DNA of 64,000 nt from Shimwellia pseudoproteus (GCF_016415625.1 NZ_WBXP01000014.1:1-64000), one strand, 5' to 3'. Positions 8,898 through 17,510 are shown, counted from the first letter of the stretch. Translations and numbers: made by a program. The notes: generated by a model not told the origin, from the sequence alone.

Positions 8898-9062
8898 TCA
8901 GCGCGGTACCACAAACAGCGCCTTGCATTTGGGGCACAGCATCGCCTGGCGTAGCCGGATTTTTGAAACCGGTTGGGTTGATTTGAAACCGCAAGTTGGA
9001 CAGGTGACGGTTGTGGTGGAGGTGCCGCTGATAAGTTTCATTGCGTAATCGAGAAAAGACAT
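8898..9062 (-). CDS. Zinc-ribbon small protein (54 aa), second paralogue
   Basis: A 54-residue protein, MSFLDYAMKLISGTS then TVTCPTCGFK...MLCPKCKALF, with CxxC pairs at Cys21/24 and Cys43/46. The spacing of 18 residues between pairs equals that of the neighbour at 8619-8795, and both share the K(I/M)R-x(3)-A-(M/I)-L-x-CP-x-C pattern. The ATG at 9062 has GAGAGG nine bases upstream; a second in-frame ATG lies seven codons in. The two genes form a tandem minus-strand pair separated by about 100 bases and probably arose by duplication. An opposing plus-strand frame here (8815-9048) looks like a shadow. Confidence 0.7.
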   Translation of the reverse strand: MSFLDYAMKLISGTSTTTVTCPTCGFKSTQPVSKIRLRQAMLCPKCKALFVVPR

Positions 9063-9210
9063 GATGATTAACCTCTCAATGAATGAGATTCATCCTACCA
9101 CGCAGTGGTTAAAAAGTACCCGCTAAATCACCTGGAGAGTGGCGGTTTTACTTGTGCCGGGCGGGATGCCACACTAGCGGTATTGGGTATTACTGACGCC
9201 GGTCCCTCCT

Positions 9211-9870
9211 ATGCTGCATGTGTTCATTTTCCACGGTTTTAAAAGCACAGCGAACGAGATAGCTGCCTTCGACTTAACGCCTGGTTTCGCCTCAGAAACC
9301 CCACCGCCCTGTCGTTTTATCAACAGTGACTGGGACGCCGGCGCGCCTTACCTTGCCACCGGTAACGGCATTCAGGCGGTGTATCAGCTGGTGGCCAGTA
9401 GCGCTGCGCTGCACGCCGAATGGGATGTGGCCATCGGCAATATGGCCGCGGTGAGCCAGCAGACCGCCGCGATGATTAATCAGTTGCCCGGGGAGGATGC
9501 GCTACTGCTGGTGGGCTATTCAATGGGGACCCTGCTGATTGGCGACATGGTGGCGCAACTGACCAGAAAACGCGATATCTATTTGTTTTTTATGGCCGGG
9601 AGTCTGGACCGCCAGCGTGCGGGCCAGTTGCTCGATAATCGTAATGTGATTCAGGCGATTAACTGCCTCTCCCCGCGGGATTTTATGCTGAGGAAGCAAC
9701 TTCCCGAGTTTATGCCGCCCCCGATAAGCCCTGTCGGGCTGCATGCCATCGACCATGATAAAGCGCTCAATGCCCATACCGGACTGGCCCACGCTGACTA
9801 TTTGCAGGACCCGGCGGTGCTGTCCCGTTATGGGGCGTTTATCCTTCAGATCCTGCAGCGCCACCCGTGA
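9211..9870 (+). CDS. Small alpha/beta hydrolase
   Basis: A 219-residue protein that begins with MLHVFIFHGFKST, a beta strand followed by an HGF oxyanion-type loop, and carries the nucleophile elbow GYSMG (102-106, Ser104). A late His (GLHAIDHDKALNAH, near 182-194) could complete the triad. No signal peptide or membrane segment. I do not recognise a specific subfamily; the size and motif suggest a serine esterase or thioesterase-like hydrolase. It is convergent with the yczE-like gene, with only 19 bases between stop codons. Confidence 0.7.
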   Translation: MLHVFIFHGFKSTANEIAAFDLTPGFASETPPPCRFINSDWDAGAPYLATGNGIQAVYQLVASSAALHAEWDVAIGNMAAVSQQTAAMINQLPGEDALLLVGYSMGTLLIGDMVAQLTRKRDIYLFFMAGSLDRQRAGQLLDNRNVIQAINCLSPRDFMLRKQLPEFMPPPISPVGLHAIDHDKALNAHTGLAHADYLQDPAVLSRYGAFILQILQRHP

Positions 9871-9889
9871 CTGGTTTTCGCCATCGAGC

Positions 9890-10504
9890 TCAGCGTATGG
9901 CCGGGGCACTGACCGCGGGCTGTTTATCCCGGGCAGCGGGCTGAAACCACGGCAGGAAGAGCTGGATCAGCGGGCCAATCGTCAGGGCATAAATAATCGT
10001 CCCCACCCCAAATGCGCCGCCCATCATGATGCCCGCCAGCAGTACCGTTAGCTCAATGGCGGTACGGATAGCGCGGATAGACCAGCCGGTACGGGCGTGG
10101 ATACCGGTCATCAGGCCGTCCCGTGGGCCCGCCCCAAACCCGGCGCCGATATACATCCCGGTGGCGATGGCGTTCAGTAACACGGCGGCCCCCAGCAACA
10201 GGCTGCGCACCACCAGAGATTCTACCGGGGGCAGCAGCGCCAGCGTGGCATCCGCCGCCAGCCCGATGAGCACCACATTACTCAGGGTCCCCAGCCCCGG
10301 GCGCTGGCGCAGTGGGATCCACAGCAGCAGCACCAGCGCGCCGACCACAATCATCACCGTGCCAATCGTCAGGGAGAATATCCTCCCCACCCCGAGGTGA
10401 AACACATCCCAGGGATCCACTCCCAGCCTGGCGTGGACGAACATGGCGGTGGAAACCCCGTACAGTACCAGTCCGATATAAAGTTGCAGCAGTCGCCGTA
10501 CCAT
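9890..10504 (-). CDS. YczE/YyaS/YitT-family membrane protein
   Basis: A 204-residue integral membrane protein with about five to six hydrophobic helices (for example LYIGLVLYGVSTAMFV, VMIVVGALVLLLWI, LLLGAAVLLNAIATGMYIG, TAIELTVLLAGIMMGG). The segments RLGVDPWDVFHLG and GFGAGPRDGLMTG are hallmark repeats of the YczE family. The transported substrate is unknown. It is divergent from a MocR-type regulator with 87 bases between the starts; yczE genes next to MocR regulators (YczR) are a known pairing, so the regulator probably controls this gene. Confidence 0.85.
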   Translation of the reverse strand: MVRRLLQLYIGLVLYGVSTAMFVHARLGVDPWDVFHLGVGRIFSLTIGTVMIVVGALVLLLWIPLRQRPGLGTLSNVVLIGLAADATLALLPPVESLVVRSLLLGAAVLLNAIATGMYIGAGFGAGPRDGLMTGIHARTGWSIRAIRTAIELTVLLAGIMMGGAFGVGTIIYALTIGPLIQLFLPWFQPAARDKQPAVSAPAIR

Positions 10505-10549
10505 AATGTATTGCTCCGAAGTGGGTAATGGCTGGATTTTTTCGCAAAA

Positions 10550-10570
10550 TGGACTGAATATTAAGGTCCA
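10550..10570. promoter_or_regulatory. Candidate MocR operator in the yczE/mocR intergenic region
   Basis: TGGAC (10550-10554) and GTCCA (10566-10570) form an inverted repeat centred in the 87-base divergent promoter region, and a related TGGAT follows at 10583. MocR proteins often bind pairs of short repeats in the shared promoter of the divergent target. The arms are short, so this is suggestive only. Confidence 0.3.
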
Positions 10571-10591
10571 GTTATCAGAAAGTGGATTGCT

Positions 10592-12019
10592 ATGAACGCA
10601 CGCAGAACCGGTAGCGCATCGTTAATTAAACTGTTAGGCCAGTGGCACCAACCACTGGCCCGGGTGCCGGTGTATCGCCAACTGGCGGATGGGCTGCGGC
10701 TATTGATTCTGGATGGCCGCCTGCCGCTGGAGAGCCGGTTACCCGGGGAGCGCGAGCTGGCCGGGGCGCTGGGGGTGAGCCGAACCACCGTGGCGGCAGC
10801 CCTCGCGCAACTGCGTGAAGACGGGTTTTTGTTGAGCCGCCAGGGCTCCGGCTCGGTCACCATGCTGCCCGATGGCCCGGCCACCGGGGCGCCTTTGCCC
10901 GGGATGATGCCGGTGCTGGACCTCTCCACTGCCGCGCTGGCGGCGGGCCCGGAGATACACCGGGCCTACACCAGTGCGCTGGCGGCGCTACCGGAGCACC
11001 TTGGGTCCACCGGTTATGATCAGTATGGCTTGCCCGCCCTGCGGGAGGCGATAGCCGAACGCTATAGCGCCCGGGGCCTGCCTACCCGGGCCGATCAGAT
11101 AATGCTGGTCAACGGTGCGGTTAGCGGGTTTAGCCTGTTGCTGCGGCTGCTGACCGGCCCCGGTGACCGGGTGGTGATTGAGCACCCCACCTATCCGATG
11201 GCGCTGGCGGCCATTCATGGTGCCTCCTGCCGCCCGGTGGCGGTGGGCCTGCCGGCCCAGGGGTGGGACACCGACGGGTTGCGTGCCACCATTGCCCAGA
11301 CAGCGCCGCGCCTGGCGTACCTTATTCCTGATTACCACAACCCCACCGGCCGCTGTATGGATGCTGACACCCGGGCGGCGGTAGCCGGGATTGCAGCCCA
11401 GACCCGCACCGCCATCGTGGTGGACGAAACCATGGTGGATTTATGGTTTGATAATCCACCGCCGCCGCCGCTGGCGGCTTTTGACGATGCAGAGCAGGTG
11501 ATTACTCTTGGCTCGGCGGGGAAAAGTTTTTGGGGAGGGCTGCGGCTGGGATGGATCCGCGCGTCATCGCGCACCATTGCCTCACTGATACAGGTGCGGG
11601 GGACGATGGATTTGGGAACACCGCTACTGGAACAGCTGGCCACATTGCACCTGCTCCGGGAGGCCGGGACCTTTCTGCCCGCCCGGCGCGCCATGCTGCG
11701 CCAGCGCCGGGATGCCTGTGCCGCGGCCATTACTGCGTTATTCCCCGACTGGCAACTGCTGCCGGGCGAGGGGGGGCTGGCATGGTGGATTGCCTTACCA
11801 AAGCCGCTGGCAACGGTGTTTGCTGCCAGTGCCGAATCCATTGGTATCCGCATCGGTGCCGGGCCGCGTTTCGGGCTGGATGGCGCTTTTGAACGCTATC
11901 TGCGGCTGCCGTTTACCCTGGAACCCGAGGTGATGCGTGATGCCCTGGTACGGTTGCAGCCCCTGTGGCAGCAACTAACCCAGCACCGCCACGGTGTTGT
12001 GCGTGCGGCGGTACTGTAA
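10592..12019 (+). CDS. MocR-family PLP-dependent transcriptional regulator (YczR-like)
   Basis: A 475-residue fusion of an N-terminal GntR winged helix-turn-helix (about 25-92, RELAGALGVSRTTVAAALAQL) with a C-terminal fold type I aminotransferase domain. The likely PLP lysine is Lys311 in GSAGKSFWGG. DYHNPTG (247-253) and VVDETMVDLW (277-286) carry the cofactor-contacting Asn and Asp. In this family the aminotransferase domain senses PLP or an amino compound rather than turning over substrate. It is divergent from the yczE-like membrane gene, its probable target. Length is usual for MocR regulators. Confidence 0.9.
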   Translation: MNARRTGSASLIKLLGQWHQPLARVPVYRQLADGLRLLILDGRLPLESRLPGERELAGALGVSRTTVAAALAQLREDGFLLSRQGSGSVTMLPDGPATGAPLPGMMPVLDLSTAALAAGPEIHRAYTSALAALPEHLGSTGYDQYGLPALREAIAERYSARGLPTRADQIMLVNGAVSGFSLLLRLLTGPGDRVVIEHPTYPMALAAIHGASCRPVAVGLPAQGWDTDGLRATIAQTAPRLAYLIPDYHNPTGRCMDADTRAAVAGIAAQTRTAIVVDETMVDLWFDNPPPPPLAAFDDAEQVITLGSAGKSFWGGLRLGWIRASSRTIASLIQVRGTMDLGTPLLEQLATLHLLREAGTFLPARRAMLRQRRDACAAAITALFPDWQLLPGEGGLAWWIALPKPLATVFAASAESIGIRIGAGPRFGLDGAFERYLRLPFTLEPEVMRDALVRLQPLWQQLTQHRHGVVRAAVL

Positions 12020-12025
12020 ACGCGG

Positions 12026-12376
12026 TTATTGTGCCGGTTTCCCGGGGATATAAGCTACCGGGCGGTCTGCCAGCGGGTGGTCGAGGTTGCTGTTATGGGC
12101 CCCCTCGATGTGAGCGATTATGGTCTGATAACCGGCAATCCACTGGGCGCTTTGTCGTTTGGCTTTCAGGTGCATTGCCCCGCTGATTAAGGCGTCCATA
12201 CTGGCCTGGTCCTGCCAGTAGTAGTTATTCAGCAGGCGTCCGGTGGCGGTGTCGGTAAAACTTTCCATGCCGATAAACCCCGGCAGGGCACGGGCCAGGG
12301 CCTCAATTTCACCGTCCAGGGCGTAGAACGCGTCGTCATACTCTTTTTTATCAAAAATAAAGCTGCTTAAGTACAT
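12026..12376 (-). CDS. Antibiotic biosynthesis monooxygenase-like small protein
   Basis: A 116-residue protein of ferredoxin-like ABM fold, suggested by LPGFIGMESFTDTATGRLLNNYYWQDQ... (about 31-56) and a trailing amphipathic helix. Members are cofactor-free monooxygenases or heme-degrading or signal-sensing small proteins; no residue here decides between them. It starts 2 bases after the stop of the B3/4-domain gene, so the two are cotranscribed. The substrate is unknown. Confidence 0.7.
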   Translation of the reverse strand: MYLSSFIFDKKEYDDAFYALDGEIEALARALPGFIGMESFTDTATGRLLNNYYWQDQASMDALISGAMHLKAKRQSAQWIAGYQTIIAHIEGAHNSNLDHPLADRPVAYIPGKPAQ

Positions 12377-12378
12377 GG

Positions 12379-13089
12379 TTAATCCTGTGCCGGTTCTTCC
12401 GGGAAATGGCCAAACGGCTGCATGGTAATACTGGCGGCGGGCATCATATGTGCCAGGCCATTGGTCAGGGTTTCTCCCGCCTGATACAGCGCCTCAAGGG
12501 GCATGGCCGGCAGGCTTTCAAGCACAAACCACATGGCGGTATTGTCGGCGCTCAGGCGGGTGCGGACCCCCTGGCGCCAGTTCCAGCGGCGGCAGGTTAC
12601 CCCACGATCGTCCCGCCAGATAACTTCCCCGGCATCCGGGTGCTCAATCACCGGCTCACCGTCTTTCATGACGTCGAAAGGTTCATCCCCCCGGGCGACG
12701 GTCAGGCGCGGTTGTCCGCAATAGGCGGCGATATTTTCCCCGCCCACCGGCAATGCATAGCGAATGCTGATGGCGTTATACAGATCAACCACCGGATCAA
12801 TCGGCGGGATTGCGCCGTCGCGCAGTACCCGCTTGATCAGCGCATCCGCAGAGCAGGGGGTACGTTTAGGTTTGGCGCCGAAGGCCCGGTAGGTCTCATT
12901 CCAGGCGTCGATATGGGCGGCGGCCCAGTCTGGCTGGCCCTCAAGCGCTCCCTGGCAGGCCTGGGCCAGCATATCGCGGCCAATGTCCGGGCGGCTGACC
13001 CGGGCGTTATCGACCAAAATACTCAGGGCGCGAAAATGCGGGGCAATACGGCTAACGGCATCATCGATTGACGGAGAAAAGCAAAGCAT
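12379..13089 (-). CDS. B3/4-domain protein (tRNA-editing-like fold)
   Basis: A 236-residue soluble protein resembling stand-alone B3/B4 domains, the editing-site fold of the phenylalanyl-tRNA synthetase beta subunit. Typical segments are WNETYRAFGAKPKRTPCSADALIKR (about 64-90), PPIDPVVDLYNAISIRYALPVGGE, and GEVIWRDDRGVTCRRWNWRQ. The frame extends further upstream, but I chose ATG 13089 because the protein then starts MLCFSPSI with an AGAG purine stretch behind it and because a longer version would overlap the divergent regulator. It forms an operon with the downstream monooxygenase-like gene and is divergent from an XRE-cupin regulator, a pairing often seen with this family. Whether it edits mischarged tRNA is unknown. 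Confidence 0.82.
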   Translation of the reverse strand: MLCFSPSIDDAVSRIAPHFRALSILVDNARVSRPDIGRDMLAQACQGALEGQPDWAAAHIDAWNETYRAFGAKPKRTPCSADALIKRVLRDGAIPPIDPVVDLYNAISIRYALPVGGENIAAYCGQPRLTVARGDEPFDVMKDGEPVIEHPDAGEVIWRDDRGVTCRRWNWRQGVRTRLSADNTAMWFVLESLPAMPLEALYQAGETLTNGLAHMMPAASITMQPFGHFPEEPAQD

Positions 13090-13132
13090 TGGATAATCTC
13101 TTAATGACCACTTTATATCACAGTATCGACCG

Positions 13133-13738
13133 ATGACCAGAAAAGTCAATATAGTGACCGACTCGGGGGCCGATGTTGACCGCGTCAACCAGGCTGTTGC
13201 TGAGCGGATCAAGGCGTTTCGCCAGCGCCAGAAGCTCTCCCTGGATGAATTGTCGCGCCGGGCCGGTATCAGTAAAGGGATGCTGGTGGACATCGAACGC
13301 TGCCAGGCGAACCCCAGTATTGCCATGTTGTGCAAAATCTCTGCGGCGATGGACGTGTCGGTGGCGGACATTGTCGACGTTGCCGAGCAGCCCCGGGTGC
13401 ACCTGATCAACCCCGGGGATATTCCGCTGCTCTGGGAAGGCCCCCACGGCGGCAGCGCGCATCTGCTGGCGGGGACCAGCGGCCCGGATATGGTAGAAAT
13501 GTGGCGCTGGGAGATGTTCCCCGGAGAGCGTTATGACTCCCCGGCACATCCGCAGAACACCTGTGAGTTGCTGCATGTCCAGCAGGGCACGCTCCTGCTC
13601 GGGCGCCAGGACCACCGTTACCAGGTGGCCTGTGGGGCGTCTGCCATTATGCGTGCCGATGCACCGCACTATTATGCTAATGCGTCCGACGCCCCGGTGG
13701 TGTTCATGATGACGGTGAGTGAGCGGCACAGCGTGTGA
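13133..13738 (+). CDS. XRE-cupin transcriptional regulator
   Basis: A 201-residue regulator with an N-terminal XRE helix-turn-helix (about 26-75, LSLDELSRRAGISKGMLVDI) and a C-terminal cupin sensor domain (about 115-195, with CELLHVQQGTLLLG and ADAPHYYANAS). XRE-cupin proteins usually repress a neighbouring gene set and respond to a small ligand. It is divergent, 43 bases apart, from the B3/4-domain/monooxygenase operon, its likely target. The ligand is unknown. Confidence 0.88.
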   Translation: MTRKVNIVTDSGADVDRVNQAVAERIKAFRQRQKLSLDELSRRAGISKGMLVDIERCQANPSIAMLCKISAAMDVSVADIVDVAEQPRVHLINPGDIPLLWEGPHGGSAHLLAGTSGPDMVEMWRWEMFPGERYDSPAHPQNTCELLHVQQGTLLLGRQDHRYQVACGASAIMRADAPHYYANASDAPVVFMMTVSERHSV

Positions 13739-13897
13739 ACCGGGTGTGAATGGCGGCAGCCCACCGGGCGGGAAAATACCGGGTAATTGTCGGGAAATAA
13801 TGATTTCGCCACCCGTGGCGGGTTATTATTAACCTGCGGCTTACGGCTTATGTTTTGTTTAATTTATTATCATTACTGGGGTTTTTAAACGCGGATA

Positions 13898-13928
13898 AAT
13901 AACCTGGCGACCAGGTTATTTTATTTTG
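13898..13928 (+). terminator. Rho-independent terminator
   Basis: AATAACCTGG (13898-13907) pairs perfectly with CCAGGTTATT (13911-13920) around a CGA loop and continues into TTATTTTGG. It lies 160 bases after the XRE-cupin stop and separates that gene from the hydroxylase gene. A second small hairpin (CGCCAC/GTGGCG, 13807-13820) lies in the same gap; I see no gene in 13739-14104. Confidence 0.65.
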
Positions 13929-14104
13929 GATATTTGTGCTGAACGGCCCCGTTATAAGGTTGTTTTTTATTTGTTGCCCTTCCTTCTGCCATTATGTCGG
14001 TTATTTTATGAGTGCAGACAATATCGCTATGAGTGCGGGTGTGCGTTCGGGTAAATATCCTCCCGGACAGTGCAAACCGCCGTTTTACAGAAGGGACAAT
14101 ACTT

Positions 14105-14857
14105 ATGCCTGCCACAGCATCGCCGCAGCGCCCGTTATTACGCCGCATGTTAATCAAGGCCGGGAAGCGATTCCTGCGCTGGAATGGCCGTTTTCAGATT
14201 CGCCATTCGTTAATCTCAACCACACCGCAAATCGGTAATCATGAGTTTGACTGGGTTGCCGATCTTGAGGCCAGCTGGCCCGCCATTCGCGAAGAGCTGG
14301 AGCACCTTCTCGAGCACCCGGAAGACATTCCCGCGTTTCACCAAATCTCGCCAGACCAGAAGCGTATCTCTAAAGGGGATAGCTGGAAAACCTTTGGTCT
14401 TTATATCTATGGTGAGCGGGTAGACGCGAACTGTGCCCTGTGTCCACGCACTGCGGCGGCGGTCAGCGCGATCCCGAAAATGCGCACCGCGATGTTTTCT
14501 ATTCTTCAGCCCCACTACCATATTGTGCCCCATAAAGGCCCCACCCGGGCGGTGGTGCGCGCTCACCTCGGGCTGATTGTGCCCCAGGCGCGCGACAAAT
14601 TGTGGATCCGGGTAGATGACCAGATCCTGCACTGGGAGGAGGGCAAGGTGATTATCTTTGATGACGCCTATGAGCATGAGGTCCGTAATGATACTGACGA
14701 GCTGCGCGCGGTGTTATTCCTCGATATCGACCGGCCAATGGATCGGGTGGGGACCCTGGTCAATACGCTGTTATTTAGCCTGATCAAAGCCAGCCCCTAT
14801 GTGAAACAGCCGCTGAAAAATCTTGCCAACTGGAATAAACAAAACCCTAAAAAATAA
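14105..14857 (+). CDS. Aspartyl/asparaginyl beta-hydroxylase family protein (LpxO-like)
   Basis: A 250-residue 2-oxoglutarate/Fe(II) dioxygenase-fold protein. The core includes FSILQPHYHIVPHKG, TRAVVRAHLGLIVP and FDDAYEHEVRN, whose histidines and arginines match the iron and 2-oxoglutarate ligands of the aspartyl beta-hydroxylase/LpxO family. LpxO hydroxylates lipid A acyl chains; a lipid A role here is an inference from the family. A basic stretch near residues 10-25 (RPLLRRMLIKAGKRFLRW) could associate with the membrane. I chose ATG 14105, behind AGAAGGGA, over an upstream in-frame start at 14033 with no ribosome site. It is monocistronic. Confidence 0.78.
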   Translation: MPATASPQRPLLRRMLIKAGKRFLRWNGRFQIRHSLISTTPQIGNHEFDWVADLEASWPAIREELEHLLEHPEDIPAFHQISPDQKRISKGDSWKTFGLYIYGERVDANCALCPRTAAAVSAIPKMRTAMFSILQPHYHIVPHKGPTRAVVRAHLGLIVPQARDKLWIRVDDQILHWEEGKVIIFDDAYEHEVRNDTDELRAVLFLDIDRPMDRVGTLVNTLLFSLIKASPYVKQPLKNLANWNKQNPKK

Positions 14858-14873
14858 AGTGTCATCCGGTCAT

Positions 14874-14895
14874 CACTCCCGGAATAACGGGAGTG
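14874..14895 (+). terminator. Hairpin after the LpxO-like gene
   Basis: CACTCCCG (14874-14881) pairs with CGGGAGTG (14888-14895), 17 bases after the stop codon. It is followed only by TGGCTT, so it is a weak terminator candidate. The remaining intergenic sequence to 15221 is AT-rich and holds the glaH promoter region. Confidence 0.45.
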
Positions 14896-15086
14896 TGGCT
14901 TCCCGCGTAGTGAAAAACCTCCCTGCCATTGACTGCCGCTGGCATTATTCACCGCACGCATCTGTGCTTATTTTCCCGCTAATTTTGCTTTGCCATTAAT
15001 AACTTATTGTCGCCACATTATTGTTATCCCCGGGCTGAATATCCACATTGTTAATGATATTACTGTTAATGGTGTGGTTAATTAAA

Positions 15087-15102
15087 TGTTGCATTGATCA
15101 CA
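15087..15102 (+). promoter_or_regulatory. Candidate cAMP-CRP site upstream of glaH (csiD)
   Basis: TGTTG-CATTGA-TCACA fits the TGTGA-N6-TCACA CRP consensus with a perfect right half and two mismatches on the left. In E. coli the csiD promoter depends on sigmaS and on CRP bound far upstream, near -68. With the same spacing the start of transcription here would lie near 15163, about 60 bases before the glaH ATG. Confidence 0.5.
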
Positions 15103-15221
15103 ATAATTAAACAATTCACCGGTTTTATACGCATTATTCAAAAATGTAGATATTTTTAATTTATGGCTACGAAATGAACATCACCCTGTCTCCCTGATTA
15201 CCGACCAGAGGATCGCTCCTG

Positions 15222-16199
15222 ATGAACGCACTGACTGCCGTAAAACCTGTTACTGGTGACGTACCCTGTACTGCCCGCGGATTTTCTATCGCGCCTTCTG
15301 CACAGTCCCCGCGCTTGCTGGAACTGACGTTTACTGCACAGGTTGCCCAGCGCTTCCTTGAGCAGGTGGCCCAGTGGCCGGTGCAGGCACTGGAATATAA
15401 GTCCTTTTTGCGTTTTAAAGTGGCGCGCATCCTCGACGATCTCTGCGGCGGCGCGTTGCAGCCGTTGTTGGTGAAAACCCTGCTCGATCGCGCCGAAGGG
15501 GCGCTGCTGATAGGCGCAGACGGGCTGGATGATGTCGCCCAGGCTGATGAAATGGTCAAGCTGGCCACGGCGGTGGCGCATTTGATTGGCCGTTCAAACT
15601 ATGACGCCATGAGCGGGCAGTATTATGCGCGCTTTGTGGTAAAAAATGTCGATAACTCAGACAGCTATCTGCGCCAGCCGCACCGGGTGCTGGAGCTGCA
15701 TAATGACGGCACCTTCGTTGAAGAGGTGACCGATTATGTGCTGATGATGAAAATCGACGAGCAGAACATGGTGGGGGGCAACTCCCTGCTGCTGCACCTT
15801 GATGACTGGGAATACCTTGATCAGTATTTCCACCATCCGCTGGCCCGCCGGGTGATGCGCTGGACGGCGCCGCCCAGTAAAAATGTCGCCAAAGATGTCT
15901 TCCATTCGGTGTTTGATGTCGACCAGCAAGGCCGCCCGGTAATGCGCTATATCGATCAGTTTGTCCAGCCCAAAGATATTGAAGAAGGGAACTGGCTGAG
16001 CGATCTGTCTGATGCCCTTGAAACCAGTAAAAATATCGTCTCGGTGCCGGTTCCGGTGGGGAAATTCCTGCTGATCAACAACCTGTTCTGGCTCCATGGC
16101 CGTGACCGCTTTACCCCGCACCCGGACCTGCGCCGTGAGCTGATGCGCCAGCGTGGCTATATCAGTTATGCCACCCAACACTATCAGACCCACCAGTAA
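15222..16199 (+). CDS. glaH: Glutarate 2-hydroxylase (CsiD)
   Basis: A 325-residue 2-oxoglutarate/Fe(II) dioxygenase converting glutarate to L-2-hydroxyglutarate, with 2-oxoglutarate becoming succinate. The length equals the E. coli protein. [17 protein letters not shown] (from about residue 160) carries the iron-binding His-x-Asp pair; a distal His in [12 protein letters not shown] (about 286-297) and the following Arg-rich stretch complete the metal and co-substrate site. It is the first gene of a six-gene operon (glaH-lhgO-gabD-gabT-gabP-csiR) for lysine/glutarate/GABA catabolism, probably induced by carbon starvation as in E. coli, and repressed by the operon's own CsiR. Confidence 0.95.
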   Translation: MNALTAVKPVTGDVPCTARGFSIAPSAQSPRLLELTFTAQVAQRFLEQVAQWPVQALEYKSFLRFKVARILDDLCGGALQPLLVKTLLDRAEGALLIGADGLDDVAQADEMVKLATAVAHLIGRSNYDAMSGQYYARFVVKNVDNSDSYLRQPHRVLELHNDGTFVEEVTDYVLMMKIDEQNMVGGNSLLLHLDDWEYLDQYFHHPLARRVMRWTAPPSKNVAKDVFHSVFDVDQQGRPVMRYIDQFVQPKDIEEGNWLSDLSDALETSKNIVSVPVPVGKFLLINNLFWLHGRDRFTPHPDLRRELMRQRGYISYATQHYQTHQ

Positions 16200-16226
16200 G
16201 CGCCGGCAGGCGAAGGAAAGCAGCGG

Positions 16227-17495
16227 ATGTATGATTTTGTGATTATCGGCGGCGGCATCATTGGTATGTCCACCGCCATGCAGCTGATTGAGTGCTATCC
16301 GGATGCCCGGATAGCACTGCTGGAAAAAGAACCCGGCCCGGCCTGCCACCAGACCGGTCATAACAGTGGGGTGATCCACGCCGGGGTGTACTACACCCCC
16401 GGCAGCCTCAAGGCACAATTTTGCCTGGCCGGAAACCAGGCAACCAAAGCGTTTTGTGATCAGCACAATATCCACTACGACACCTGCGGCAAACTGCTGG
16501 TGGCCACCTCGGCGCTGGAAATGTCACGCATGAAAGCCCTGTGGGAGCGAACCGAGGCTAACGGCCTTGAACGTTACTGGCTGAATGCTGACGAGCTTAA
16601 TGCCCGGGAACCGAATATTACTGGGCTGGGGGGGATTTTTGTTCCCTCCAGCGGCATTGTCAGCTACCGGGAGGTGACCGCCGCGATGGCGAAAATCTTC
16701 CAGGCGAAAGGCGGTGAGGTGGTGTACAACGCCGAGGTTAGCGGCCTGACAGAACACGCCAGTGGGGTGGTGGTGACCACGCATCAGGGGGCTTCTTATG
16801 AAGGGGCGACCCTGATTAGCTGCGCCGGGCTGATGGCGGATCGGCTGGTCAAAATGATCGGTGTCGATCCCGGGTTTATTATTTGCCCGTTCCGGGGGGA
16901 ATACTTCCGCCTGGCACCACAACATAACCAGATAGTTAACCATCTGATCTACCCGATCCCGGATCCGACCATGCCATTCCTCGGGGTGCATCTGACCCGG
17001 ATGATCGATGGCAGCGTCACCGTGGGGCCGAATGCGGTGCTGGCCTTTAAGCGTGAAGGCTACCGCAAGCGCGATTTTTCCCTGACCGATACCCTGGAAA
17101 TTCTCGCCTCCCCGGGGATCCGCCGGGTGCTGCACAACAATCTGCGCGCCGGGCTGGGAGAGATGAAAAACTCCCTGTGTCGTAGCGGTTACCTGCGGCT
17201 GGTACAAAAATATTGCCCCAGTTTAACCCTGGATGATCTGCAACCCTGGCCCGCCGGGGTGCGCGCCCAGGCGGTCTCTCCGGACGGCAAGTTGATCGAC
17301 GATTTCCTTTTTGTCACCACCCCGCGCTCAATTCACACCTGTAATGCGCCGTCACCGGCGGCCACGTCAGCTATACCTATTGGTGCGCATATTATTACCA
17401 GGGTCCAGGCACTGCTGGCCAGCCAGAGCAATCCTGGACGTACATTGCGCGCAGCCCGGACGGTGGCGTCACTGCACGCTGCGTCCACCACCTGA
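16227..17495 (+). CDS. lhgO: L-2-hydroxyglutarate dehydrogenase
   Basis: A 422-residue FAD-dependent dehydrogenase that oxidises L-2-hydroxyglutarate to 2-oxoglutarate and feeds electrons to the quinone pool; it also regenerates the co-substrate of GlaH. The N-terminal FAD-binding motif is IIGGGIIGMSTAMQL (6-20), and HNSGVIHAGVYYTPGS (about 49-64) is the family signature. The length equals E. coli LhgD. The tail after about residue 355 is Ala/Thr-rich. It sits 27 bases after glaH and 15 bases before gabD. Confidence 0.95.
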   Translation: MYDFVIIGGGIIGMSTAMQLIECYPDARIALLEKEPGPACHQTGHNSGVIHAGVYYTPGSLKAQFCLAGNQATKAFCDQHNIHYDTCGKLLVATSALEMSRMKALWERTEANGLERYWLNADELNAREPNITGLGGIFVPSSGIVSYREVTAAMAKIFQAKGGEVVYNAEVSGLTEHASGVVVTTHQGASYEGATLISCAGLMADRLVKMIGVDPGFIICPFRGEYFRLAPQHNQIVNHLIYPIPDPTMPFLGVHLTRMIDGSVTVGPNAVLAFKREGYRKRDFSLTDTLEILASPGIRRVLHNNLRAGLGEMKNSLCRSGYLRLVQKYCPSLTLDDLQPWPAGVRAQAVSPDGKLIDDFLFVTTPRSIHTCNAPSPAATSAIPIGAHIITRVQALLASQSNPGRTLRAARTVASLHAASTT

Positions 17496-17510
17496 TAACG
17501 GGAAAAGATA

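Noticed and set aside
8815-9048. Plus-strand 77-codon frame
   Set aside because: It is antisense to the conserved zinc-ribbon gene at 8898-9062 and has no ribosome site or recognisable sequence.
13090-13410. N-terminal extension of the B3/4-domain gene to 13410
   Set aside because: The extension is the complement of the XRE-cupin coding sequence; ATG 13089 gives a family-like start.
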